Source of the DNA: Treponema sp.
GTDB taxonomy: Bacteria; Spirochaetota; Spirochaetia; Treponematales; Treponemataceae
DNA length: 47,677 bases
Direction of reading: 5' to 3'
Assembly (NCBI GenBank): GCA_016292805.1
Contig: JAEDFM010000011.1
Span: 1-47,677 of the forward strand
Shown: piece after piece, positions 1-7,326 of the stretch
Position numbering within the stretch: position 1 is the first letter of the stretch
How the letters are laid out: each line of letters starts with the position of its first letter
Notes under the pieces: generated by a model
What the model was told of the DNA's origin: nothing
What the model saw: only the letters and a program-made list of their open reading frames with translations
Databases searched by the model: none
Made by a program: the position numbers and the translations under genes

Positions 1-362
1 AAGGCCAGCATGGCGGCAATAAAGGAGGCGCACTCTACATCGGCGATGGTGGCGCCGGAGCGCAGGGCGAGCGGCGACTGGGAAGGGGAGGCTGCGCCGG
101 GCTTGGTTGAGCTGGCACCGAGGGCGAGCGGCGACTGGGAAGGGGAAGTGGCGCTGGGGCCTAGGTTGAGCACTGGCTTGGCAGGGGAAGCATCACCGGG
201 CACAGTGGTAAGCGGCGACTGGGAAGGGGAGGTTGCGCCGGTACGTGGAGTGTCGCTCTCCGTATACCAGCGCAAAAACTGGCTGGGGTCGGCATTTACA
301 AAAGAGGCAACTTCGTATTTTAGGGCAAGTTCTTGCAGACGTGATTTTAATACTGATGTCAT
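1..362 (-). CDS. TIGR02757 (DUF2400) family protein, N-terminal part, cut by window edge
   Basis: The reverse strand is open from an ATG at 362 to the window edge (120 codons). The first 33 residues (MTSVLKSRLQELALKY..., then FVNADPSQFLRWY) and residues about 107-120 (ADVECASFIAAMLA) match the start of the TIGR02757/DUF2400 family, which has a DP motif and then an acidic-residue-plus-FIAA segment. The family's function is unknown. Between these blocks lie about 70 extra residues rich in Ser, Pro, Ala and Gly, with three copies of SPSQSPL. An AGGGAG ribosome site lies 8-9 nt before the ATG, inside the end of the prsW-like gene, which stops 2 nt upstream, so the two are probably co-transcribed. 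The plus-strand open frame over the same bases is its mirror image. The family call rests on two short blocks because the C-terminal bulk is outside the window. Confidence 0.7.
   Translation of the reverse strand, partial: MTSVLKSRLQELALKYEVASFVNADPSQFLRWYTESDTPRTGATSPSQSPLTTVPGDASPAKPVLNLGPSATSPSQSPLALGASSTKPGAASPSQSPLALRSGATIADVECASFIAAMLA
70..232 (-). repeat. In-frame 21-bp repeats coding SPSQSPL
   Basis: Three near-identical 21-bp units, CTCCCCTTCCCAGTCGCCGC plus one base on the minus strand, lie near 70-90, 127-147 and 212-232. All are in the same reading frame and each encodes SPSQSPL. The units are GC-rich compared with the AT-rich genes nearby. They look like a repeat-driven expansion of a linker inside the DUF2400 gene. 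Confidence 0.75.
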
Positions 363-364
363 TT

Positions 365-1114
365 CTAAATTCTCCCTGAACGCTGAACTCCCAGTGGGCG
401 GTCTGTGCGGGCTTCGTGGCGAATTATAATCCATGCCCATATATCAAGAACAATTACCATAATAAAAAAGTAATTTCCGTAGCCTGCTTCTTTTGCAGGT
501 GTAGAAAGCAGAAAATCGTAGGCTCCGTGAATAAGGGTTGGAATTGCTATGGTATACAAGCTCATAAAAAACTGCCGGATTTTATGGTTCTGCATTTTAT
601 GATTTTTTGCCCGGCTTAAGTAATAGCCCATAAAAACGCCAAAAGTGGTATGACCTGGAATTGCAAAAATGGCGCGACCAATGGAAACCTGTGTGCCAAA
701 CTGAATTACATACAGTACATTTTCTAAAGCTGCAAAACCTAATGACGATGCAACTGCATAAACAATTCCATCATAGCGGTAATCAAAATGGGGACTGCGC
801 CATACAAAAATTAACAGTACTATCAGTTTGATAAATTCTTCTATAAGTCCGACTCCAAGAAAGTTGTGAACTTTTTCGTAAGCTAAAGTTTCGGGAGTGT
901 AGAACTGGGTAATTATCTGGGTTGCAATTTTTTCTAAAATACCGGCTAAAGGGGCAAAAACTGCGCCCATTAAAAGAACAAATAAAACGAAACCAAGAGG
1001 TTCTCTATCTGCACGGTCTTTTTTGTAAACATATCTGAAAACCAGAACTACTGGTAACAGAGCTGGGAGAAGAATGAAGTAGAATAAATATTTAAATTCA
1101 GGATTTGAAAACAT
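365..1114 (-). CDS. PrsW-family intramembrane metalloprotease
   Basis: This 249-residue protein is almost entirely membrane segments. It carries the PrsW/CPBP-like metal-binding pattern: paired glutamates E92-E93 (LIEEFIKL), E131-N132 (AALENVLY), H155 (IPGHTTFG) and H196 (LIHGAYDF), each in a hydrophobic helix. Known PrsW proteins cleave membrane-anchored regulators such as anti-sigma factors; no anti-sigma gene is next to this one, so its substrate is unknown. The last 15 or so residues are a polar, arginine-rich tail. It is 2 nt upstream of the DUF2400 gene. A -10-like TATAGA lies 9 nt before the ATG and I see no Shine-Dalgarno sequence, so the mRNA may be leaderless. Confidence 0.85.
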   Translation of the reverse strand: MFSNPEFKYLFYFILLPALLPVVLVFRYVYKKDRADREPLGFVLFVLLMGAVFAPLAGILEKIATQIITQFYTPETLAYEKVHNFLGVGLIEEFIKLIVLLIFVWRSPHFDYRYDGIVYAVASSLGFAALENVLYVIQFGTQVSIGRAIFAIPGHTTFGVFMGYYLSRAKNHKMQNHKIRQFFMSLYTIAIPTLIHGAYDFLLSTPAKEAGYGNYFFIMVIVLDIWAWIIIRHEARTDRPLGVQRSGRI

Positions 1115-1128
1115 TATACATATTCTAT

Positions 1129-1171
1129 AAAAAAAACTCGGGACTTAAAATAGATGGCGAAATTTTAGCCA
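1129..1171 (-). repeat. 3'-end element shared by the UPF0371 and nnr genes, with T run
   Basis: Read on the minus strand, the end of the UPF0371 gene carries a 42-nt segment that recurs at 37359-37400 with a single mismatch and in the same orientation relative to its gene. It holds a TGGC/GCCA hairpin around TAAAATTTC, the block ATCTATTTTAAGTC, and then CGAG followed by a run of T. The gene's stop codon lies inside the element. It probably acts as a terminator or 3'-UTR element. Confidence 0.6.
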
Positions 1172-2646
1172 ATAAGTGGTTTCTGTTTTTTACTTACTGG
1201 TTCGCAGGTAAGCATTACGCCTAACTTTTTGAAGATTTTGCGGTCAATTTCGCTAAGCATAACTGTTGTATGAACCTGGCAGCCTTTTAAGTTTGGAAGC
1301 TGATCCAAAGCCTTTTTGCAGTTTTCGTCTGTTTTAGAAAGCATTGCAAGGGCAACCAGAACTTCGTCTGTGTGGAGGCGAGGGTTGTTGCCGGCAAGGT
1401 AAGTAACCTTCATTTTCTGGATTGGTTCAATCATTTCTTTTGGAATAAGTTTTACTTTGTGGTTAATTCCTGCCAGGTGTTTTGTGGCGTTCAGAATAAG
1501 AGCGGCACTTGTACCAAGTAAATCTGATGTAGCAGAAGTAATGATTGTTCCGTCCTGAAGTTCAATTGCGGCACAAACTGTTTTATCTTTTGCGGCTCGT
1601 TCTTTTGCTGCAACTGTTACGCGACGATAATCTGTTGTAATGCTTTCCTGTTGCATCAAAAGTTCAATCTTGCTTACCTCATCTTCTGAAGCATTTCCTT
1701 CTACTAAATTATTTAAAGTTGCGTAGTAGCGGCGGATGATTTCCTGGCGGCTTGCTTCGCGGCATGCATCGTCATCGTAAATACAAAGACCGGCCATGTT
1801 TACACCCATGTCTGTTGGCGATTTGTATGGATTGCTTCCGTAGATACCTTTGAAAATAGCATCCAAAACTGGGAAGATTTCAATGTCGCGGTTGTAGTTT
1901 ACGGTTGTTTTTCCGTAAGCTTCCAGGTGCCATGGGTCAATCATGTTTACATCGTTTAAGTCGGCTGTGGCAGCTTCGTAGGCAACATTTACTGGATGCT
2001 TAAGTGGAATATTCCAGATTGGGAATGTTTCGAATTTAGCATAACCGGCTTTTACACCACGTTTATTTTCGTGATAAAGCTGGCTTAAACAAGTAGCCAT
2101 TTTTCCAGATCCTGGACCTGGTGCTGTAATTACAACTAATGGGCGAGTTGTTTCAATATAATCGTTTTTACCAAAACCTTCGTCGCTGGCAATTAATGGT
2201 ACATTTGAAGGGTAACCAGGAATTACATAATGATAGTAAGCCTTGATTCCCATTTTCTTAAGCTTGTTGCGGAAAGCTTTTGCTGCTTCCTGACCTGTGT
2301 AGTGAGTGATTACAACGCTTCCTACCATAAGACCTTTGTTCTGGAATTCATCGCGAAGGCGTAAAACATCTTTATCGTAAGTAATTCCCAGGTCGCCCCG
2401 AACTTTATTTTTTTCAATATCTACAGCGCTGATTACAATTACAATTTCTGCCACATCGGCAAGCTGCATAAGCATCTGTAATTTGCTGTCTGGCTGGAAA
2501 CCAGGAAGTACGCGTGAAGCATGGTAGTCGTCAAAAAGTTTGCCACCAAATTCCAAATAGAGTTTATCGCCAAACTGAGCGATTCTTTCTTTAATGTGTT
2601 GTGATTGAATTTTAAGGTATTTGTCGTTATCGAATCCGTTTTTCAT
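1165..2646 (-). CDS. UPF0371 / DUF1846 family protein
   Basis: The 493-residue protein matches the length and motifs of the UPF0371 (DUF1846) family. These include an N-terminal GFDNDKYLKIQ start, a P-loop-like APGPGSGKMATCLSQLYHE near residue 175, and the blocks NVAYEAATADLNDVNMIDP and YKSPTDMGVNM. Members are cytosolic, and no firm biochemical activity is known to me. The GSGK segment suggests nucleotide or phosphate binding, but this is inference. The ATG has no Shine-Dalgarno sequence; a TATACT -10 box ends 10 nt upstream, so a leaderless or near-leaderless mRNA is likely. The stop lies in the shared 3' element at 1129-1171. It stands alone, with its own promoter. Confidence 0.9.
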   Translation of the reverse strand: MKNGFDNDKYLKIQSQHIKERIAQFGDKLYLEFGGKLFDDYHASRVLPGFQPDSKLQMLMQLADVAEIVIVISAVDIEKNKVRGDLGITYDKDVLRLRDEFQNKGLMVGSVVITHYTGQEAAKAFRNKLKKMGIKAYYHYVIPGYPSNVPLIASDEGFGKNDYIETTRPLVVITAPGPGSGKMATCLSQLYHENKRGVKAGYAKFETFPIWNIPLKHPVNVAYEAATADLNDVNMIDPWHLEAYGKTTVNYNRDIEIFPVLDAIFKGIYGSNPYKSPTDMGVNMAGLCIYDDDACREASRQEIIRRYYATLNNLVEGNASEDEVSKIELLMQQESITTDYRRVTVAAKERAAKDKTVCAAIELQDGTIITSATSDLLGTSAALILNATKHLAGINHKVKLIPKEMIEPIQKMKVTYLAGNNPRLHTDEVLVALAMLSKTDENCKKALDQLPNLKGCQVHTTVMLSEIDRKIFKKLGVMLTCEPVSKKQKPLIG

Positions 2647-2656
2647 ACGGAAATTC

Positions 2657-2662
2657 AGTATA
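2657..2662 (-). promoter_or_regulatory. -10 box close to the UPF0371 start codon
   Basis: On the minus strand TATACT is followed by 10 nt and then the ATG at 2646. Transcription would start about 3 nt before the start codon. Confidence 0.5.
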
Positions 2663-2711
2663 TCGTGTTTTTGTTAAATTGAAAATGGGGACAGACCTTG
2701 TTTTCCCAACC

Positions 2712-2844
2712 TTAAATCAAAGCCTCTTTTTTATTTCCATCAAAGCCCAGGTTTTCATAGAACTTATGGGCTTCTTTGCGCTGGCAACCGCTTTGTAAAA
2801 TCATTTTGTGTAAGCTGACGAAATTCAATTTTTGAAATAACCAT
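2712..2844 (-). pseudogene. GNAT acetyltransferase remnant with internal deletion and frameshift
   Basis: On the minus strand an ATG at 2844, with a GGAG ribosome site, opens MVISKIEFRQLTQNDF, a normal GNAT N-terminus. The frame soon stops. A shifted frame continues as GCQRKEAHKFYENLGF and ends at 2712; this is the typical C-terminal GNAT motif (sxxRxxAHxFYExxGF). About 100 residues of the core fold are missing between the two. It is therefore a decayed gene, not a small protein. It lies 15 nt downstream of a second GNAT remnant, so the two were probably an operon. Confidence 0.75.
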
Positions 2845-2859
2845 TGCAATCTCCGGTTT

Positions 2860-2962
2860 TTATAAAACTTTTTCCATTAAAGCAAAACGGCCTTTGCGCC
2901 AGTCTGCATAGCCCACAATTTTGTATCCCAGTTTTTCATACATTTTCTGGGAGTAAGGTCTG
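2860..2962 (-). pseudogene. GNAT acetyltransferase C-terminal remnant
   Basis: The minus strand encodes PYSQKMYEKLGYKIVGY, then ADWRKGRFALMEKVL and a stop at 2860. This is the last part of a GNAT acetyltransferase (xxMYEKLGYKIVG, then the final strand LMEKxL). No start codon or acetyl-CoA-binding region remains upstream. The upstream border falls in the duplicated 20-bp repeat, which suggests that the repeat took part in the deletion. Confidence 0.7.
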
Positions 2963-3032
2963 TCCCCGTTGTGTTTGTTGTGTTGGGAGTAAGGTCTGTC
3001 CCCGATTGTTTCTGTCCTCGGTTGTTTTATGG

Positions 3033-3038
3033 TATAAT
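3033..3038 (+). promoter_or_regulatory. Extended -10 promoter upstream of the SPL gene
   Basis: TGGTATAAT is an extended -10 sequence. Six bases after it an ATG (3045) opens an 18-codon frame, MGSGHIGIHLGHKKGSCE, whose TGA overlaps the ATG of an 11-codon frame that runs into the start of the SPL gene. Whether either is translated is unknown. Confidence 0.45.
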
Positions 3039-3121
3039 ATTTTTAATGGGAAGCGGGCATATTGGCATACATTTGGGACATAAAAAAGGAAGCTGTGAAT
3101 GAAGAAGCTGTCTGAGGCACT

Positions 3122-4009
3122 ATGCATTTTGTAAACGCTAAATCGATTTTATCTGCTCATAACGGAATGAATCTCTACAGAGGCTGTACCCACGGCTGCA
3201 TTTATTGTGACAGCCGCAGCTTGTGTTACCACAATCCAATTCCTTTTGAAGACATTGAAGTTAAACAAAATGCAGCGGAACTTTTAGAAGACCGCCTTCG
3301 CCGCAAACGAGAAAAATGCATGATTGGAACAGGTGCCATGTGCGACCCATACATGCATTGTGAAAAAGAACTTGGTCTTACCCGCCGCTGCCTGGAAATA
3401 ATTGACCGCTACGGTTTTGGCCTTGCAATTCAGACTAAGTCTGATTTGATTATGCGGGACATAGATCTTTTAGAAAACATCAACAAAAAAACAAAGTGTG
3501 TAGTACAAATGACTCTTACCACCTACGACGAAGCCTTATGCCGCAAAATAGAGCCTAATGTCTGCACAACTCGTCGCCGCTACGAAGTGCTAAAAGAAAT
3601 GCAGGCTCGCAGAATTCCAACTATCGTGTGGATGACACCGGATCTTCCATATATTAACGACACAGAAGAAAATTTAAACGGTATTCTTGGGTACTGTAAG
3701 GACGCTGGTGTAAAAGGGATAATTAAATTTGATTTTGGAGTAACCTTGAGGGAAGGGGACCGGGAATATTTATACCAGTGTTTTGATAAGGATTTCCCAG
3801 GCATGAAGCAATTGTATCAGCAGAAATTTGGTAACGCCTACATTGTTCCAAGCCCTAACCATAACCAGCTTATGGCAAAATTTCGCAGTTTTATACGGGA
3901 GAACAATTTGCTGATGGATAACCAGTGCTTTGAATATATGCATCAGTTTCCAAAAAAAGAAGCTCCAATGCCAATTCAAGGGGAACTGGATTTTGGAGCC
4001 TTTGATTAA
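3122..4009 (+). CDS. SPL-family radical SAM protein
   Basis: The 295-residue protein carries the radical SAM cluster motif CTHGCIYC (C22, C26, C29), which binds a 4Fe-4S cluster and S-adenosylmethionine. The following CDSRS and the GTGAMCDPY segment are typical of the SplB-like family often annotated as DNA repair photolyase. Spore photoproduct lyase repairs a thymine dimer in spores. Spirochaetes do not sporulate, so the substrate of these shorter homologues is unknown. The ATG is preceded by a GAGG site 5-6 nt upstream. The chosen start gives MHFVNAKSILSAHNGMNLYRG, the usual family N-terminus. It lies alone before the tRNA-Arg gene. Confidence 0.85.
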   Translation: MHFVNAKSILSAHNGMNLYRGCTHGCIYCDSRSLCYHNPIPFEDIEVKQNAAELLEDRLRRKREKCMIGTGAMCDPYMHCEKELGLTRRCLEIIDRYGFGLAIQTKSDLIMRDIDLLENINKKTKCVVQMTLTTYDEALCRKIEPNVCTTRRRYEVLKEMQARRIPTIVWMTPDLPYINDTEENLNGILGYCKDAGVKGIIKFDFGVTLREGDREYLYQCFDKDFPGMKQLYQQKFGNAYIVPSPNHNQLMAKFRSFIRENNLLMDNQCFEYMHQFPKKEAPMPIQGELDFGAFD

Positions 4010-4028
4010 TTCTGATGATTTTATGTAT

Positions 4029-4102
4029 TGAGCCAAACGGGAGTCGAACCCACGACCTTCCGCTTAGGAGGCGGATGCTCTATCCAACTGAGCTACTGGC
4101 TC
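4029..4102 (-). tRNA. tRNA-Arg(CCU)
   Basis: The minus strand folds as a complete 74-nt tRNA: acceptor stem GAGCCAG/TTGGCTC with discriminator A, D arm GCTC AGTTGGATA GAGC, anticodon stem TCCGC/GCGGA with loop CTCCTAA, and T loop TTCGACT. The anticodon CCU reads AGG. The 3' CCA is not encoded. Confidence 0.95.
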
Positions 4103-4128
4103 TAAATTATTTTTTCCATTTTATTATG

Positions 4129-4177
4129 TTGATAAGTAATTTTCTAGTGGTATAATTAATAGAATTATTTATAGGAG
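4129..4177 (+). promoter_or_regulatory. Promoter and ribosome site of the NCS2 permease
   Basis: TTGATA (4129-4134), a 16-nt spacer and TATAAT (4151-4156, with an extended TGG before it) form a good housekeeping promoter. AGGAG at 4173-4177 lies 7 nt before the ATG. Confidence 0.75.
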
Positions 4178-4184
4178 AATCAAA

Positions 4185-5540
4185 ATGGAATTGATTTACG
4201 GAATCAAAGACAAACCAAGTTTTGGTAAAACTGTTTTGTTTGCCATTCAGCAGCTTCTTGCTATTATGGCAGCTACAATCGCTGTTCCTGCAATTGTAGG
4301 TAATGGACTTTCAGCTTCTGCAGCACTTTTTGGTGCAGGTGTTGGTACATTTGTTTATTTGCTTTTTACTAAAAGCGCTTCTCCGGTATTCCTGGGAAGC
4401 TCTTTTGCTTTTATAGGCTCAATGTTCAGCGCATTTGGTGGTGCTGCTTCTTTGGCAATAGGCTACTGGGGACTTATCATTGGTGCATTAATGGCTGGTT
4501 TAGTTTATGTAATCATTGCTGTTATTGTTAAATTCTGTGGCGTAAAATGGATTGATATTCTTATGCCTCCTGTAATCATTGGTCCTACAGTTTCTATTAT
4601 TGGTTTAAGCCTTTCTGGAAACGCTGTTGGCGATTTGATGAAATCATCTGTTGAAGGTGGAAGCGCCTATGTTGCACTTATCTGTGGTCTTGTTACTCTT
4701 GCTGTAACTATGCTCTGTTCAACATATTCTAAAAAAATCGGCCGTTTGATTCCATTCATCATTGGTATTTGTGCTGGTTATGTTTTGGCATCTATTTTTG
4801 CTGTAATTGGTACTCTTGCTGATAAACCTGCTTTAGTTGTAATCAATTACAGTGCTTTGAAGGCTTTGAACTTTAAGACTGTAAGCGGATACATTTCTCT
4901 TCCTAAGTTTACATTCCTCCTTGGTGGTGCTGAAGGTCTTAAGGGAATTACAGGTTCTTACCTTCTTACAATTTTTGCTGCTTATGTTCCAGTTGCTTTT
5001 GTAGTATTTGCTGAACACTTGGCAGACCATAAAAACCTTTCTGCAATTATTGGTCAGGATCTTCTTAAAGAACCAGGTCTTACACGCACACTTTTAGGGG
5101 ATGGTGTTGGTACTATGGTTTCAACTTTATTTGGTGGATGTCCAAATACAACTTACGGTGAATCAATTGGTTGTGTTGCTATTACTCGTAATGCTTCAAC
5201 AATTACAATCTGGTTCTGTGCTTGTCTTTGTATCATCTTCTCTTTAATTTCACCATTAGTATCTTTGCTTGAAACTATCCCTTCTTGTGTAATGGGTGGT
5301 GTTTGTATTGCTCTTTATGGGTTCATTGCTGTATCTGGATTCAAGATGTTCCAGAAAGTTGACCTTAACAAAAACCGCAACCTCTTCGTTGCATCAGTTA
5401 TCTTCATTACTGGTGTAGGTGGAATGGTTGTTAGCTTCGGTAAGGTTGAAATCCGTACTGTAGCTTGTGCATTAATCCTTGGTATTCTTACAAATGTAAT
5501 GCTTTCTAAGGAAAAAGATGAAGCAGCAAATGCTGAATAA
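4185..5540 (+). CDS. NCS2 (UraA/xanthine permease) family nucleobase transporter
   Basis: This 451-residue, roughly 14-helix protein has the NCS2 signatures. Early in the chain are FAIQQLLAIMAATIAVP and the SSFAFIG segment. In the C-terminal half are AEHLADHKNLSAIIGQDLL and GGCPNTTYGESIGCVAITR. The last contains the conserved substrate-site region. Family members import uracil or xanthine with protons; the substrate cannot be decided from sequence alone, though the uracil branch seems likely. It has its own promoter, a strong ribosome site and its own terminator, so it is monocistronic. Confidence 0.9.
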   Translation: MELIYGIKDKPSFGKTVLFAIQQLLAIMAATIAVPAIVGNGLSASAALFGAGVGTFVYLLFTKSASPVFLGSSFAFIGSMFSAFGGAASLAIGYWGLIIGALMAGLVYVIIAVIVKFCGVKWIDILMPPVIIGPTVSIIGLSLSGNAVGDLMKSSVEGGSAYVALICGLVTLAVTMLCSTYSKKIGRLIPFIIGICAGYVLASIFAVIGTLADKPALVVINYSALKALNFKTVSGYISLPKFTFLLGGAEGLKGITGSYLLTIFAAYVPVAFVVFAEHLADHKNLSAIIGQDLLKEPGLTRTLLGDGVGTMVSTLFGGCPNTTYGESIGCVAITRNASTITIWFCACLCIIFSLISPLVSLLETIPSCVMGGVCIALYGFIAVSGFKMFQKVDLNKNRNLFVASVIFITGVGGMVVSFGKVEIRTVACALILGILTNVMLSKEKDEAANAE

Positions 5541-5561
5541 GTAACTGTCTGACTAAAAAAG

Positions 5562-5592
5562 CTGTCTGTTTATATAACAGGCAGTTTTTTTT
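5562..5592 (+). terminator. Rho-independent terminator after the NCS2 permease
   Basis: CTGTCTGTT and AACAGGCAG form a 9-bp stem with one G-T pair around a short AT loop, followed by eight T. Confidence 0.85.
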
Positions 5593-5676
5593 GTTTAAAA
5601 ATACAATTTTATCATTTATAATTTTTAAATAAACTGAATTTCTTCAGTAAATATTAAAAAACTAAAGGATTACAAA

Positions 5677-7254
5677 ATGATTGCAATCACAATTCTTCTT
5701 CTTGTAGTTTTCTTTGCCGTAATGATTGGTGTAGGAATTTACTCTCGCCGCCATGCAACCGATGTAAACGGTTTCGTTCTTGGTGGTCGTGGTGTTGGTC
5801 CATGGCTCACAGCTTTTGCTTTTGGAACATCATATTTCTCTGCTGTTATCTTTGTTGGATACGCAGGTCAGTTTGGCTGGCTTTTCGGTCTTGCTTCTAC
5901 TTGGGCAGGTCTGGGAAATGCCTTTATTGGTTCACTTCTTGCATGGAATATTCTTGGTCGTAGAACTCGTATTATGACTCAGCACATTGATGCAAAAACA
6001 ATGCCAGATTATTTTGGAAAACGATTTGATTCAACTCCACTTAAAATTGTAGCTTCCCTCATCGTATTTGTATTCCTTATTCCATATACAGCTTCCCTTT
6101 ACAATGGATTGTCTTCTTTGTTTGGTCTTGTATTTAACATTCCATACTGGGTTGTAATTCTGATTATGGCTGTTCTTACAGGTTTCTATGTAATCTTTGG
6201 TGGTTACATGGCTACTGCAATTAATGACTTTATTCAGGGTATTATTATGCTGGTTGGTATTGTTGCAGTAATTGGTGCAGTTGTTACACAGAACGGTGGT
6301 CTTTTGGCTGCTACTCAGAAACTTTCTGCAGTTCCTGCTGCCGGATGGACAGGTGGTGCTTATACATCATTCTTTGGTCCAGATCCTGTATTCCTTCTTT
6401 TTGTTGTAATTCTTACTTCTCTTGGTACATGGGGACTTCCACAGATGGTTGGTAAGTTTTATGCAATTAAGAGTGAAAACGATATTCACAAGGGAACAGT
6501 TATTTCTACAGTATTCGCAATTATTGTAGCTGGTGGCTGTTACTTCCTTGGTGGTTTTGGTCGTCTCTATGCAGATAAGATTTCTTACTCTGCAAGCGGA
6601 AAACCTCTCTTTGATACAATCGTTCCAGCTATGCTTTCTACATTGGCTCCAGTAATTATTGCAGTTGTAATCGTACTTGTACTTTCTGCTTCAATGTCTA
6701 CACTTTCTTCTTTGGTTCTTACATCAAGCTCAACATTCACTTTGGATGTAATTAAACCAGCTTCTAAGAAAGAAATGACAGAAAAGAAACAGGTATTAAT
6801 TATGAGAATCTTCATTGTATTCTTCATCATTGTTTCTGCTGTTATTGCTATTATTAAAGATGCTAACCCTGGTGTTACATTCATTGCACAGATGATGGGT
6901 GTTTCTTGGGGTGGTCTTGCAGGTGCATTCCTTGCTCCATATTTATACGGTCTTTACTCAAAGAAAGTAACAAAGGCTTCGGTTGTAGTATGTTTCATTT
7001 GGGGAACAGGACTTGCTATTACTCAGTTTGCAATTTCTATGGCTGGTGTAGATGTTGCTGCATGGCCTTCATTCTTTGCACTTATGTTCAAAACAAGTAT
7101 CCATTCAGGTGCATTTGCTATGATTGGCGGCCTTATTATTGTTCCATTAGTAAGCTTGTTTACTAAGAAACCAAGCAATGAATTCGTAGACAAGATTTTT
7201 GCCTGCTACGACCAGAAAGTTCAGACTTCTGTAAAAGAATCACTTGGTGAATAA
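5677..7254 (+). CDS. Sodium:solute symporter (SSS) family transporter
   Basis: The 525-residue membrane protein follows the SSS (PutP/PanF/SGLT) pattern. It has about 13 helices and an N-terminal GVGIYSRRHATDVNGFVLGGR with the family's FxLGGR motif. FAFGTSYFSAVIFVGYAG follows, and near residue 340 the Ser/Thr-rich SASMSTLSSLVLTSSS, which in relatives contributes to the second sodium site. The substrate is not predictable. AAAGGA precedes the ATG by 7 nt. The gene is alone, between its own AT-rich upstream region and a bidirectional terminator. Confidence 0.88.
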   Translation: MIAITILLLVVFFAVMIGVGIYSRRHATDVNGFVLGGRGVGPWLTAFAFGTSYFSAVIFVGYAGQFGWLFGLASTWAGLGNAFIGSLLAWNILGRRTRIMTQHIDAKTMPDYFGKRFDSTPLKIVASLIVFVFLIPYTASLYNGLSSLFGLVFNIPYWVVILIMAVLTGFYVIFGGYMATAINDFIQGIIMLVGIVAVIGAVVTQNGGLLAATQKLSAVPAAGWTGGAYTSFFGPDPVFLLFVVILTSLGTWGLPQMVGKFYAIKSENDIHKGTVISTVFAIIVAGGCYFLGGFGRLYADKISYSASGKPLFDTIVPAMLSTLAPVIIAVVIVLVLSASMSTLSSLVLTSSSTFTLDVIKPASKKEMTEKKQVLIMRIFIVFFIIVSAVIAIIKDANPGVTFIAQMMGVSWGGLAGAFLAPYLYGLYSKKVTKASVVVCFIWGTGLAITQFAISMAGVDVAAWPSFFALMFKTSIHSGAFAMIGGLIIVPLVSLFTKKPSNEFVDKIFACYDQKVQTSVKESLGE

Positions 7255-7293
7255 GATAATTGAAAATTAGCAATTGAGAATTGTTAGTTAAGA

Positions 7294-7326
7294 AGCGGTC
7301 CATCTGGTTTTGGGGGCCGCTTTTTT
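7294..7326. terminator. Terminator between the SSS symporter and the nuclease-like gene
   Basis: AGCGGTCC and GGGCCGCT form an 8-bp stem (one T-G pair) with a 12-nt loop, followed by TTTTT. The T run overlaps the 3' end of the convergent nuclease gene, so the hairpin may serve both strands. Confidence 0.8.

Larger units (their letters stand above)
2687..3004. repeat. GGGGACAGACC intergenic motif, three copies
   Basis: The motif GGGGACAGACC occurs at 2687-2697 on the plus strand and, as its reverse complement, at 2957-2967 and 2993-3003. The last two are part of a perfect 20-bp duplication, GGGAGTAAGGTCTGTCCCCG, at 2949-2968 and 2985-3004. Related GGGG(A/T)C strings occur in the gaps near 10075 and 44795-44847. 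The copy at 2949-2968 runs into the 3' part of a decayed acetyltransferase gene. Confidence 0.6.

Noticed and set aside
10..429. Open frame on the plus strand with repeated ASGDWEGE
   Set aside because: It is the mirror of the minus-strand DUF2400 gene, which has conserved family motifs, a ribosome site and operon context. The plus frame has no family match.
2844..3083. Plus-strand open frame with repeated VCPR
   Set aside because: It runs over the GNAT remnants and the duplicated 20-bp repeat and has no ribosome site or family match.
7256..7290. AATTGAAAATTAGCAATTGA-type self-complementary stretch as a regulatory hairpin
   Set aside because: The complementarity is weak and AT-only; the GC-rich terminator just downstream explains the gap.
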